Position numbers and translations under genes: made by a program
Notes under the pieces: model-generated
The model's input: only the letters and a program-made list of their open reading frames with translations
What the model was told of the DNA's origin: nothing
Database searches by the model: none
Part shown: piece after piece, positions 7,294 to 15,542 of the stretch
Layout of the letters: each line of letters opens with the position of its first letter
Numbering within the stretch: the first letter of the stretch is position 1
Origin: Luteimonas rhizosphaericola
GTDB lineage: Bacteria > Pseudomonadota > Gammaproteobacteria > Xanthomonadales > Xanthomonadaceae
DNA length: 64,000 nt
NCBI RefSeq assembly: GCF_029888045.1
Contig: NZ_JARXRN010000016.1
Coordinates: forward strand, 124,001 to 188,000
Direction: 5' to 3'

Positions 7294-7518
7294 CTACTCG
7301 CAGAATCCTTCGGGCGTGCAACGAGTCACCACCAACCATCCGGAAGGCGGAACGCATTCCCACGTGACGATCCAGTTCGGGTTGTACGTGACGTAGGCCT
7401 GCCCAGCGTTACTTGCAGTACAAGGGACTGGCGGCACAACCGCTTTCGCTTCCGAGCTCATTGCGAGCCCTGCGATCAACACGAGTGTTCCAAAAAACGC
7501 CTTCGACAAGCTGTCCAT
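7294..7518 (-). CDS. small secreted cysteine-containing protein, unknown
   Basis: The 74-residue product has a signal peptide (MDSLSKAFFGTLVLIAGLAMSS, cleavage near AKA). The mature part is about 45 residues with four cysteines (PCTAS, WECVP, TRCTP, GFCE), which could make two disulfides. AAGGAG lies eight bases upstream of the ATG at 7518, so the start is well supported; a further in-frame start at 7536 lacks a ribosome site. No family is recognised. The local base composition is lower in G+C than its neighbours. It is an isolated gene with gaps of about 245-270 bases on both sides. The 3' side contains a GGGGCCAG...CTGACCCC imperfect palindrome around 7094-7130. Confidence 0.6.
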   Translation of the reverse strand: MDSLSKAFFGTLVLIAGLAMSSEAKAVVPPVPCTASNAGQAYVTYNPNWIVTWECVPPSGWLVVTRCTPEGFCE

Positions 7519-7762
7519 TTGAATCTCCTTATCCAATTAGCCAAGCAGCAAGACCATAGATTTGCTGCTCTTCTCGTATAGCAGACGGCAGGGGTACCGT
7601 CCATGCCGCGTGCGGCGGAATGAGATCGCGCGCCCATCCGCGACAAGCACTCTTCTGCCGCACGATACGACCACCGATCGCAGGGCTGCAGGTTCAAGCC
7701 CGCACAAGCGGGTCATAGCCCGGCGGACTGCCCGCTAGCTCGTCTTCGCGCGCTCTCGCCGC

Positions 7763-8431
7763 TTACATCTCGGGCGTGCTCGCTTCGAGGATCCGCATCG
7801 CTTCAGCCTGGTCGCGCTTCAGCTGTTCGGGATCAGCGGGCGGCTGGACGTTATTCCGTTTGTGCTCGGCGCGGATCTCCGGCGCGATGACGTCGACCTG
7901 CCGGTGTCGCTGCATGAAGGCCCGGTCGCCTGGTGCCAGCTGGCAGTTGCGGCTGAGAATCTCGAGCTGATCCCCGTTCGTCGCGGCACCGCTCTGCAGA
8001 TTCACCACCACACCGAGCGTGTCGCCGAGCGCTTCAAGTTCGAGGCAGATGCCGTCGATGGTGCGGTAGCTTCGCGCCTCGTTGCTGGACACGATCACCA
8101 GGAGGTTCTCGCGATCGATCCATGCGGCCGACCTGACGCCTTCGACGCCGCGGATCGCCGCACGTGCCGCCTCGCGGTCCACCTTGCGGGCCGGGTCGGC
8201 CAGCTTGATCGAGCGGCGGAAGTCATCGTTGAACGCATCCATGTTCCGTCGAATCCCCTCCTGGTCGCCCACGAGCGCCGAGCCGCGGATGGCGGCGATC
8301 CGTGCAGCCGTCTCGACCGGGTTCAGGGGTTGGCCCGCCCGCTGGGGTTCACGCGCGGGTGGTTCTCGATCTGGCGACCCGCACGCAGCCAGTGCGAGCG
8401 GCAGCAGCACACACAGGTAGCGCTTCATCAT
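7763..8431 (-). CDS. lipoprotein, type IV secretion-like or unknown function
   Basis: The 222-residue protein has a canonical lipobox (LALAAC, Cys at about 17), so it should be an acylated lipoprotein. The mature part has a proline-rich leader, a helical region (NPVETAARIAAIRGSALVGDQEGIRRNMDAFNDDFRRSIKLAD) and a mixed domain: REAARAAIRGVEGVRSAAWIDRENLLVIV, then YRTIDGICLELEALGDTLGVVVNLQ. The latter resembles small 'effect of Cys and conserved beta' folds without a match I can name. A GGGAG site precedes two adjacent ATG codons (8431 and 8428). The C-terminus is charged and helical (PEQLKRDQAEAMRILE). It stands apart from neighbours by about 100-240 bases. Function unknown. Confidence 0.6.
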   Translation of the reverse strand: MMKRYLCVLLPLALAACGSPDREPPAREPQRAGQPLNPVETAARIAAIRGSALVGDQEGIRRNMDAFNDDFRRSIKLADPARKVDREAARAAIRGVEGVRSAAWIDRENLLVIVSSNEARSYRTIDGICLELEALGDTLGVVVNLQSGAATNGDQLEILSRNCQLAPGDRAFMQRHRQVDVIAPEIRAEHKRNNVQPPADPEQLKRDQAEAMRILEASTPEM

Positions 8432-8540
8432 CACTCCCTTCTCCAAAACGGACCCGACATGACGCGTTCCATTACTTCGCACCCCGGCAAAAGCCTCCCG
8501 TCCCTCGACTCTACGGCGACGCAGAAGACATAGGACGGAA

Positions 8541-8834
8541 TCAGCGTGAAGAGACGCTCGTCGCAAGCATGAGCAACCCGCCCAGCCAAGCCAACCATTC
8601 CGAGTATGCGAAGCAGCGGATCAGACGCCGATGCTCAGCCGGCATACCGCCACGAATCCGATGGATCTTGATGGAGAGAAAGTCGTAAGCGTCGAATACG
8701 GATGTTTCGGCCAGCAGGCGCGATGCGGGCGGCACGTCGGACAGCCGACTGAACAGCCTGAAGCGGATCAGCAGATGCAGCAGCCAGAAGAAGGCTGTCA
8801 TCAGGATGAAAAACGCCAGAAGTCCTTCCATCAT
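8541..8834 (-). CDS. small two-helix membrane protein, unknown
   Basis: This 97-residue protein has an N-terminal transmembrane helix (GLLAFFILMTAFFWLLHLLI) and a C-terminal one (WLAWLGGLLMLATSV). They are linked by a basic, mostly cytoplasmic segment that includes RFRLFSRLSDVP and IHRIRGGMPAEHRRLIR. Two adjacent ATG codons are possible starts (8834 and 8831). The ribosome site is weak. It is encoded between the lipoprotein and the PIN-like gene on the same strand, with gaps of 109 and 63 bases. I do not recognise the family. Confidence 0.55.
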   Translation of the reverse strand: MMEGLLAFFILMTAFFWLLHLLIRFRLFSRLSDVPPASRLLAETSVFDAYDFLSIKIHRIRGGMPAEHRRLIRCFAYSEWLAWLGGLLMLATSVSSR

Positions 8835-8897
8835 CCAGTTCGCATCTCGTAGTCCCGAGGCTCCCTGCGGACCGCCGCGGGAGCCTCCCGCGCGACA

Positions 8898-9797
8898 TTA
8901 CTTGAGCCGATACGACACCTTCGTGCCTTCTACCGAAATCAACTTACGGTCTTTCAGGCTTGCGATCACTTGCGGGACGACACGCGCGCCGGGTGCGGGC
9001 GTGGCCCACGCAGTCAGCGAGGACGTCAGCGTCTTGAGCGTGGCCGGCTTGGCGTGCTTGAGGCCCTTGAGGCGCTCGACGACCTGATCGGTGAACGTGG
9101 CTACGTCTGCCGCGACCGGCTTTGGAGTCGGCTTCGGCTTCGGCTTCGGCTGGGGCGCCGACTCTGACTCGGGCAATACGGTGACCTCGACATTTGTCGA
9201 GCGCTTGGCGGACGCGGGCGCAGCTGGCGCGACAACCAGGGCCGACGACGCAGGCACGGGGGCCTGCGGAACCGGGCTGACCGGCGGCAGCTTGAGCGCC
9301 ACCACATTGCCGCCAGCCGCGTGGACGGATGAAGCGGCGGCGGCCGCCGGGACCGACGCCGAGGCTGTGCCCTGCCTGCCTGCAACCGCTGTTACCTCCG
9401 GCGCCGCGGGCACCGCTGCCGCCACCTTGCCAGCGGCCTGGGCGGGCAGCGCCTTGATCCGGCGGCACGCGATCTTGAGCGTGGTGGTCAGATGCCGCAC
9501 CAGCGGATCAAAGCCCGTGTCGCCGGAGACGATGTTGAAGTTCGCTCCCGGATGCTTCTGGGCCAAGTGGCCGATGTAGAACGCGATGTGGAAGTCGACC
9601 GCGTTCGGCCCGTTGCCGGAGATGCTCACGTAGTCCACGTCGGTACCGAACGGTTGCAGCGCCCGCGTCAGCTCCACCGAGACCTTGTTCTGGCTCTGGC
9701 CGAGGAACAGCATGATCCGGCACGCGCCGGGCACCAGCCGCCCCACGCCGGTGGGCTGCACGTTCTCGAAATCGATCAGGAAGATGTCCAGGCTCAA
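8898..9797 (-). CDS. PIN-like (NYN-type) domain protein with C-terminal winged-helix-like domain
   Basis: The 299-residue protein begins with a PIN/NYN-like nuclease fold: FLIDFENVQPTGV has the first acidic cluster (D8, E10/N11), GNGPNAVDFHIAFYIG the middle one, and IVSGDTGFDPLVRHL the third. These positions normally bind a divalent metal for RNA cleavage. A long linker rich in Ala, Pro and Val follows, including a (KP)n stretch. A C-terminal domain of about 65 residues (TFTDQVVERLKGLKHAKPATLKTLTSSL... to KVSYRLK) resembles a winged-helix nucleic-acid-binding module. The start is a TTG at 9797 preceded by AAGGGGG; the overlapping ATG three bases upstream is followed directly by a stop in another frame. 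RNase activity is inferred from the fold. Confidence 0.75.
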   Translation of the reverse strand: MSLDIFLIDFENVQPTGVGRLVPGACRIMLFLGQSQNKVSVELTRALQPFGTDVDYVSISGNGPNAVDFHIAFYIGHLAQKHPGANFNIVSGDTGFDPLVRHLTTTLKIACRRIKALPAQAAGKVAAAVPAAPEVTAVAGRQGTASASVPAAAAASSVHAAGGNVVALKLPPVSPVPQAPVPASSALVVAPAAPASAKRSTNVEVTVLPESESAPQPKPKPKPTPKPVAADVATFTDQVVERLKGLKHAKPATLKTLTSSLTAWATPAPGARVVPQVIASLKDRKLISVEGTKVSYRLK

Positions 9798-10210
9798 TCC
9801 ATGGCCCCCTTTTCGCCCCCGGGTGACTGTACCCGAGCTTCGCCGGGCATGGATGGCGGGAACGCGGCACTTGTGACCGCAAGGGCGGTACGCCCAGAGA
9901 AGCCTCCAACGGCGGCCCCGCCGATGCGCTCACGGACGGTACCCGCGGCCGGATGGACAAACTTTGTCCATCCGCCGGGCAAATCAGCCCGCGCGCCGCC
10001 CGAATATCTCGACGCGCCGGCGTCGGATGCCCGTCACCGGGCTGAAGTGCCCGGCGGGCGGACCTCTTCTGGCGGACGACGGGCCGCAATGCCCGGCCGG
10101 CAGGCTGATTTGGGCCGGCTGCCGAGCGATTCGGCCCGCTGGCCGGCAGCTTTGATCGGGCGTCGGGCCGATTCGGGCGGCGCGCCGGCTGTTCCGGGCG
10201 GCCGGCCAGC
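9798..10210. other. GC-rich non-coding stretch with interspersed GCCGGC/GGCCC blocks
   Basis: No gene is recognised. From about 9960 to 10210 the sequence alternates blocks of CCGGC/GGGCC with short AT-containing spacers (GATTTGGGCCGGC, GATTCGGCCC, TTTGATCGGGC, GATTCGGGC). Many local inverted repeats result. A reverse-strand frame stays open across it but has no ribosome site or family motif. It lies just past the terminator of the gene at 10291-10758 and upstream of the PIN-like gene, so it may be a 5' leader for that gene or a decayed repeat. Confidence 0.5.
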
Positions 10211-10235
10211 AAAAAGGCCCCGCGAACGGGGCCTT
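10211..10235 (-). terminator. Rho-independent terminator of the 10291-10758 gene
   Basis: On the reverse strand a nine-pair stem (AAGGCCCCG with CGGGGCCTT) closes a TTCG tetraloop and is followed by TTTTT. It lies 56 bases after the stop of the conserved hypothetical gene and points the same way. Confidence 0.9.
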
Positions 10236-10290
10236 GGAAGAGGTGCGCTGCCAGGAGCGAGCCCTGCCCGCCCTCGGGGCCGAAACATGA

Positions 10291-10758
10291 CTACGCGGCC
10301 GCGGCGCTCGGGCGGGAGCCGCGCCGGGCGAAACGGGCGCCCAGGGCTTCGGCGGCGCCTTCCAGGCCGCGGTTGCGGCCGGAGACCTTGAGCAGGCCGT
10401 AGCCTTCCAGCGCGGTGTTCATCAGGTCGCTGCCCAGCGCCATTTCCGAGTCGGACACGCGCTCGGTCAGGCGCTGCAGGCGGCTGAGCACCGGGCGCAG
10501 GCGGTCCATCGCCACCAGGTCGGCCTGGGCCTCGGGCAGGCCCAGCGCCGGCGGCACGATGTCGGGGTTCTGCTCCAGCACCGTCAGGGTCTGGCGCACG
10601 AAGGCCTCGGACTTGTCGCCCATCTTGGTGATCTGGCGGCGGGTGGCGTTGTCCAGCGCCAGCAGGCCGGACAGGCGGGATTCCAGGTCGGACAGCGCGG
10701 CGTTGACGGCGGCCACGTCCTCGTCGGACAGGGTGAGCGAGAGTAGGTTCTGGGTCAC
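10291..10758 (-). CDS. conserved hypothetical helical protein
   Basis: The 155-residue protein is almost entirely helical. It has conserved-looking blocks LSDEDVAAVNAALSDLE, ATRRQITKMGDKSEAFVRQTL, PEAQADLVAMDRLRPVLSRLQRLTERV and DTEMALGSD-like SDSEMALGSDLMNTALEGYGLLKVSGRNRGLEG. I have the impression of a family shared by several Gram-negative groups, but no function is known to me. The start is a GTG at 10758 with AAGGAG eight bases upstream; longer in-frame starts lack a ribosome site. It is monocistronic, followed by a strong terminator. There is no signal peptide or membrane segment, so it is cytoplasmic. Confidence 0.7.
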   Translation of the reverse strand: MTQNLLSLTLSDEDVAAVNAALSDLESRLSGLLALDNATRRQITKMGDKSEAFVRQTLTVLEQNPDIVPPALGLPEAQADLVAMDRLRPVLSRLQRLTERVSDSEMALGSDLMNTALEGYGLLKVSGRNRGLEGAAEALGARFARRGSRPSAAAA

Positions 10759-11127
10759 GGCAGGCTCCTTTGCATTCCATGTGAGTGGGTGCCCGGCGTG
10801 CGCCGGGCCCGTGCACTGTGGCAAGGGGCGGTGGGGATTGGAGTCGGAAACTAGCACAAGCGCCGGTAAGGGAAACCTGAAAGCTGTGTAGGACCGGTCG
10901 AGCGCTCCACCCAGTCCCACGTCCTCGACCTCTCAGCGAGAATAATTGCCCGAGCCACTCCCCTTAGTCAGTTGGCCCAAGGGATGGCTTGACGCGAGGC
11001 CGTGGCGAGCGGAATGGAGGCTCAATTGCCCCGCCCCCTTTTCTTGCTCTCGGCGGAGCCCACTCTTGTACTGAACACTTGTCCGCACTGGATAAACTGT
11101 GTCCAGTCGACGGGAGAAACCGAGCGT
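10759..11127. other. intergenic region at the left edge of the low-GC island
   Basis: About 370 bases separate two divergent genes. G+C content falls noticeably between about 10900 and 11130, where the island begins. I see no tRNA, integrase or clear direct repeat that would mark an attachment site. Both neighbours' promoters must lie here. Confidence 0.5.
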
Positions 11128-11838
11128 ATGGATCTGATCATTGGCCTATTAACAGCCGCTGCTAGCACGGTGTCGAACGCGGCGCCCGCCGTAGCGGAGG
11201 TAGAGGAGGCCGCCTCTGACATGCGGATCGCGTGGATCGCAGGGGGCGCGTCCTTAGCCGGTGCGCTGCTGGGCGCCGTAATCCCGGTCGTAGTAGCGCA
11301 CCTCCATAACAAGCGCAGTCGCGAGGATGAGCGCGACTTCCTGGCCGTCCAGGTATCGTCAGCGCTGTACACCTATGCCAGCGGCTGTGTCGACGTTGCC
11401 TATGACTCCGGAGAAGACGATGAGCGGGGGCGACTGTGCCCCGTTGAAACTGCGCCGACCCTAGACCCGCTATCACTCGACGTGAATTGGCGAACCATTC
11501 CCGTCAATCTACTGGATCGGATCTTCGCACTTCCCGCCGCTCAACGTATCGTCAATGAACGCTTACGCTGGGAGGCTCTAAACGATTTCGAGTACCCGGT
11601 ACTGCATCGCCAAGCCGAGTACGGCCGGCTAGCCTTGAAGGCCCTGCGCATTGCGCACGATCTGCGGCGGAGCGCCAACCTGCCACCAGATCCCGACGGT
11701 GTCATCAACCTGGTGGCCAAGATGGAAGAACATGTGCCCGAACTTGAAGCGAAGATAGCCGCGATCGATCGAGCCAGCAGGAGTCGTGGGATCGAGTCCG
11801 ACCGAGGGAAGGAACCGGAGGCAAATAATCTGCACTAG
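11128..11838 (+). CDS. membrane-anchored protein of unknown function (defence-island neighbour)
   Basis: This 236-residue protein has an N-terminal hydrophobic start (MDLIIGLLTAAASTVSNAAPAVAEV) and a transmembrane helix at about residues 32-54 (IAWIAGGASLAGALLGAVIPVVVAHL). A basic cytoplasmic boundary (HNKRSREDERDF) and a mostly helical soluble domain of about 175 residues follow. I recognise no family. The GGGAG at 11112-11116 supports the ATG at 11128; the open frame extends upstream without a ribosome site. Codon use is less GC-biased than in the flanks, matching the protease and SIR2-STAND genes to the right. It faces the protease gene convergently, with 189 bases between them. It may be an unrelated cargo gene or part of the same defence locus. 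Confidence 0.6.
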   Translation: MDLIIGLLTAAASTVSNAAPAVAEVEEAASDMRIAWIAGGASLAGALLGAVIPVVVAHLHNKRSREDERDFLAVQVSSALYTYASGCVDVAYDSGEDDERGRLCPVETAPTLDPLSLDVNWRTIPVNLLDRIFALPAAQRIVNERLRWEALNDFEYPVLHRQAEYGRLALKALRIAHDLRRSANLPPDPDGVINLVAKMEEHVPELEAKIAAIDRASRSRGIESDRGKEPEANNLH

Positions 11839-11985
11839 CCCCCCTGTCCACGACGGTCCATCCATTCAACCGCTGGGATCTGGAACTCATTCGCTGCATC
11901 CCGTTTGGCTGGTCAGCTCCGTCCTCGATGTTCGGACGCGGGGCCAGCCGCCTCTGCCTCCTCTCGTTCTTCGGAAACTGGATTT

Positions 11986-12005
11986 AATTCCCTCCGTCCC
12001 CTTTT
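11986..12005 (-). repeat. direct repeat copy 1, 3' of the protease gene
   Basis: AATTCCCTCCGTCCCCTTTT is found again with two changes at 12949-12968 in the same orientation. On the reverse strand it reads AAAAGGGGACGGAGGGAATT, a type of short dispersed element I associate with gammaproteobacterial REP-like families. The two copies bracket the trypsin-like protease gene. Confidence 0.7.
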
Positions 12006-12027
12006 ATCCCTTTTATCCTTTATCGCT

Positions 12028-12786
12028 TTACTCATAGTCGGGATCGTAATTCTGAAAAGCTGGAAGTAGGCCGTGCTGCTTTAGGCAGTCATATATCGGC
12101 TCAATCGTCAGAACGGCGAAATACCCTGTCTCCGTTGAACTGTGATCCCTGACTAGCGACTGAGTGACTAAGCCTAGCAATGCGGTACCGCCATCTGCAT
12201 TGTCTTCGTTATACGCAACCATTACCGGTCCGCCACTGAAACCACCACGAGCCATACTCGATATCAAGAAATGGGGGTGCCTGGTACCAGAGTAGAGCTC
12301 GACGAGGGCATTCACCTCTCCGCTCGATGCGAACAAGTTGGGACGACTGGAAAGGGGAATAGGCGGATACCCTAACGCCAATGTTCTGTAGAGAACGAGT
12401 TCGTACTGACCCAGCCAATCGTCCAAGTGCCCGCCAAGGGGGATGAATGCATCAGGCGTGATGCTCAAAGTGAAGCACGCGACGTCGGTCTTTGAGTCAA
12501 TGTGGAAGAACGGCCCACTAGTGATTCCGATGCTGGGAAGCGTAAGGGTCTTTGACCTTGCTGCTTGTTTGCTTCGAAGGTAGATGTTTGAGTCATCGTC
12601 AAACCCCACCTCTTTGATGTCTCTTCCTTCCACAACATGTCGTGCCGTGACAAATACCCCATCACCTACATGAAACGCGGTTCCGATCTCTTCGGCCCCG
12701 ATGTTGTCCGTGGAAGCGATGTATGCCACCGCACCGCGGTAGTCGGAGAAAGTTCGCCGCGTCCAATGCCTGAAGTTGTCCTGCAT
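12028..12786 (-). CDS. trypsin-like serine protease (S1 family)
   Basis: The 252-residue protein has the full chymotrypsin-fold triad: H50 in FVTARHVV, D101 in KTDVACF and S184 in GGFSGGPV. GTAFHVGDGVFVTARH is the usual strand-turn before the histidine. There is no signal peptide, so it should act in the cytoplasm, unlike periplasmic DegP-type enzymes, and it has no PDZ domain. GGAG lies eight bases upstream of the ATG at 12786; a GTG directly in front (12789) is an alternative. It lies 266 bases downstream of the SIR2-STAND gene on the same strand. Trypsin-like peptidases are recurrent partners of STAND ATPases in bacterial defence, so a role as a nucleotide-switch-triggered effector is plausible but inferred. 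G+C is low. Confidence 0.85.
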   Translation of the reverse strand: MQDNFRHWTRRTFSDYRGAVAYIASTDNIGAEEIGTAFHVGDGVFVTARHVVEGRDIKEVGFDDDSNIYLRSKQAARSKTLTLPSIGITSGPFFHIDSKTDVACFTLSITPDAFIPLGGHLDDWLGQYELVLYRTLALGYPPIPLSSRPNLFASSGEVNALVELYSGTRHPHFLISSMARGGFSGGPVMVAYNEDNADGGTALLGLVTQSLVRDHSSTETGYFAVLTIEPIYDCLKQHGLLPAFQNYDPDYE

Positions 12787-13052
12787 CACCAGGTCTCCGA
12801 TACGCGCCCGACCAGCGCTTGTGCGGTCAGGAGTAAACCTGACCTCGTTCCTCCCGCCCCGCCCCCCCCGGCGACTGCATCACGCTCAAGCGCACGTAAT
12901 GTCGGAGACGACTGCCGCTGCGACGAGCGGACAGGACTGCGGGCACTCAATTTCCTCCGTCCCCTTTAGCCTCTCTATTTCGTCCCTTGTACTTGTCTCT
13001 AATTTCAGCGCTAAGAGGAAATGTCCCCGATACTTATTTCTATTTCTTCGTC
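12787..13052. other. gap between SIR2-STAND and protease genes with a hairpin
   Basis: This 266-base gap holds a short hairpin, GGTCAG (12825-12830) pairing with CTGACC (12839-12844), 40 bases upstream of the protease start, and the second direct repeat. The hairpin has no T-tract, so it is a weak terminator candidate at best. The protease may have its own promoter. Confidence 0.5.
12949..12968 (-). repeat. direct repeat copy 2, 5' of the protease gene
   Basis: AATTTCCTCCGTCCCCTTTA matches the copy at 11986-12005 in 18 of 20 positions and has the same orientation. Together they delimit a 963-base unit containing the protease gene. Confidence 0.7.
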
Positions 13053-15542
13053 CTAAGCGCGCCCGTTCATCGAAAAATAGTCGCGAATCTGGTCACGTAC
13101 AAATTGATCGTCTTGAAAATGCTTCATTCCATAGCTGATAGCGTTCTTCAACCGGCTGGCTGCATCTTCGTTGTCTTGATCGCCCGCGACAATCTTCCTC
13201 AGCCAGTGAATCATGGTGCCAGTTGGGAAAGGATCCGCCGTTGCTCTACTCGCACGTTCGGCCTCTAGAATCTCAATCCCTTCCTCATAATCCTGCTTGT
13301 CGATGAAACCTTCGCTGGCGTAGCGCTCTAGAAGCGCCACGCCAAGTTGATGATTCGTTTGGAAAGAATCGAAGTAAGTAAGTCCCGTCCGAAAGCACTC
13401 GATCGCCTCATCTAATCGATCGGTCTTGCGATAGAATCGCCCGAAGTGGAGCCAAAAAATTCCGTCGCGACCGAAAAGTTTCTGCGCCTCGTGATAGACC
13501 ATCTCAGTACTGGTCAACCTGCTCTCTTGCGCAAAATAACTTCCGAACAAGAACTCAAACGACACTATTTCTTTGTATATTCGATAAGGCAGCGGGTGGT
13601 GTCTAATATCTGCGACAGTAAACTGCCGGGAAAGAAACCGGAGGATCTTGAGGATTAATGACGAGGATCCCTGTTTAGATATACACTGCTCAAAATAGTA
13701 TTTCGCGATAATCTTGTGCCTGCAGCGCACATAGCCGCCTTCTTTCATGTACACGAGAACGCCCGCCAGTTCCTTCGAGACCAGTTCCTGGAATGCAGAC
13801 TGCGATATATCAATGAATCCCGCGGCGTAGTGGACGGGAACATTAAATCCCAAGGCGTTGACGATCGAAACGGCCTCCAACGCTTCTAGCGCCGCGGCAT
13901 TCCTTATGGACACGTAGTCTTGGTAGATCTTGGCTTCGAAGTTCTCGTGGGTTGTAAGCGAGAATAGGGTCGTTAGCAGATCGCCGCCGTAGCCGCGCTC
14001 TTTGTCTACGATGAGCTTTGCTCGCCTATCCAGAGGCAAGTCGGAGAAGTTATCGAAAACCAAGCCATGCGCCTCTATCTTTTGTGCTATCGACTTGGCA
14101 TCGGGTACTGATAGCTCTGCGAGTTCAAAGACCGAGGAGACGGTCGGGCGCCGCAATTGAGCGCGGTTTCTTTTGTAGTCACCTACGCGATCTTCAAGGA
14201 TGAAGAGGCAGAAAGGAGTCTGACTCTTACCAAAATGATCGGAAATATAACTAATCGCGTAGTAGAACTCGTGTGCGGAGTAGAAAACAAATATACTTTT
14301 ACCTGTGAATCTAGATATTGTTTCTCTTAGCAGGTCAAGGTCGATCGCACCCCCATTCTTGAATTCATAGATGTATGGATTGCTGCGCGCGACCTTTTCA
14401 AGCGCAACGCGAATGCAAGTGGTCTTCCCCGAGCCACTGGGACCAATTACATGCAGCACCCCTACGCCGGTGGCATTAGAATTCATCGAATCGCCGATCG
14501 TTCTCGTTAGCTCAGTATCCCGAGAAGTGGGCGCATAGGCATTGTTGACAATATAGAACCACTCTGGCTCATCACCCGTTAGAAAATGCCTAAGAAGTCC
14601 CTTTTCTGCGTGCGCCTGTTCTATTGAGGTAATGACAGGATCCATAGCCGTGCGAAACCAGGTCATCGCCCTCTGGCTACGGACCGCTCCAGCTACTGAA
14701 GGAATAGTTTCGAGAACAATATCCGCCATCGTCTTTGGTTCGGCGGCAGAATATAACGCAAGGAAGAACTCTTCTGCGGTTGCATCGAAGACGTGGTAAC
14801 CCGCAGCTCTATAGTTCTCTAGCTTTATTGGGTCTGGATCAGGAGTAACTAACCAGTTCCGCGGGGCGTCATCTTGACCGTAGGTAATTGAGCGGTCTGC
14901 GATATACGCATCTAGATCACTTTCTTCTAGCTGGTTGCCCACTACCAATAGACCACCGGTCAATGCGCGAGCCGCGAGATCACGATGCCAATCGTGAACT
15001 TTGGCGGTCGCCATCGCGTACTCCAAGCTGGAGAAAATAAACCCATCACCCAGTCGGCTACATGATCCGTGGATACTTACTACGGGCACCGACCCGATAG
15101 ATTCGCTCGACAAGCTCGCGTCTAAGTAATTAAAAAAATTGAAGTCTGCTCCAAGCCTGCCAAGGCGTTGCTGCTGCTTGCACGCGACCTCTAGAACATT
15201 GTCAATATTGGTTGTGTAGATTCTGCGCCAAGCATAGGCAAATATTCTTTGCTGCCAAGTCGGTACGCTTTCTACCGTAAATAGGCTGCGCAAGAACTCT
15301 CCGAAATCGGGAATTTCGCGGTCGCCAAGTACATAGGCGTCCTTCAATGTTGTTCTCGCGCCGGCTTGCTTCCCACATTTCTCCAGGATAGCCATCTTTA
15401 GAGCATCGCTACCCGGAACCTCTCCTTGGATTGACTTATTCCCAATAGAGAATCCTGAGCCGAGCAGCAAAGAGATTTCCGCAGAGCGCACGAGCGGCGC
15501 CAAGGTCTCCGATATGACATCCAAATCCGACTGTGTTAGCAC
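13053..15542 (-). CDS. SIR2-like NADase fused to STAND-type NTPase with C-terminal helical repeats; Avs-like defence protein
   Basis: The 829-residue protein has three parts. Residues about 20-260 are a SIR2-like domain: LLLGSGFSIG (26-35), YTTNID with N112, SIHGS with H158, and VVGNQLEESDLDAYI (201-214). These match the NAD-binding and catalytic positions of defence SIR2 enzymes. Residues about 340-560 are a P-loop NTPase: Walker A GPSGSGKTT (367-375), a Walker B-like strand SIFVFYSAHE (416-425) and FILEDR (447-452). The C-terminal third is helical with at least one TPR-like unit (LHFGRFYRKTDRLDEAIECFRTGLTYF). This is the layout of STAND sensors that detect phage proteins and then deplete NAD. 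The start is GTG at 15542 with AAGGAT upstream. G+C is much lower than in flanking genes (25 of 60 bases at 14221-14280), indicating horizontal acquisition. Confidence 0.85.
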   Translation of the reverse strand: MLTQSDLDVISETLAPLVRSAEISLLLGSGFSIGNKSIQGEVPGSDALKMAILEKCGKQAGARTTLKDAYVLGDREIPDFGEFLRSLFTVESVPTWQQRIFAYAWRRIYTTNIDNVLEVACKQQQRLGRLGADFNFFNYLDASLSSESIGSVPVVSIHGSCSRLGDGFIFSSLEYAMATAKVHDWHRDLAARALTGGLLVVGNQLEESDLDAYIADRSITYGQDDAPRNWLVTPDPDPIKLENYRAAGYHVFDATAEEFFLALYSAAEPKTMADIVLETIPSVAGAVRSQRAMTWFRTAMDPVITSIEQAHAEKGLLRHFLTGDEPEWFYIVNNAYAPTSRDTELTRTIGDSMNSNATGVGVLHVIGPSGSGKTTCIRVALEKVARSNPYIYEFKNGGAIDLDLLRETISRFTGKSIFVFYSAHEFYYAISYISDHFGKSQTPFCLFILEDRVGDYKRNRAQLRRPTVSSVFELAELSVPDAKSIAQKIEAHGLVFDNFSDLPLDRRAKLIVDKERGYGGDLLTTLFSLTTHENFEAKIYQDYVSIRNAAALEALEAVSIVNALGFNVPVHYAAGFIDISQSAFQELVSKELAGVLVYMKEGGYVRCRHKIIAKYYFEQCISKQGSSSLILKILRFLSRQFTVADIRHHPLPYRIYKEIVSFEFLFGSYFAQESRLTSTEMVYHEAQKLFGRDGIFWLHFGRFYRKTDRLDEAIECFRTGLTYFDSFQTNHQLGVALLERYASEGFIDKQDYEEGIEILEAERASRATADPFPTGTMIHWLRKIVAGDQDNEDAASRLKNAISYGMKHFQDDQFVRDQIRDYFSMNGRA

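Noticed and set aside
9508..10212. A 234-codon reverse-strand frame over the GC-rich quasi-repeat
   Set aside because: It is low complexity (Arg, Pro, Ala), overlaps the PIN-like gene in another frame and has no start site.
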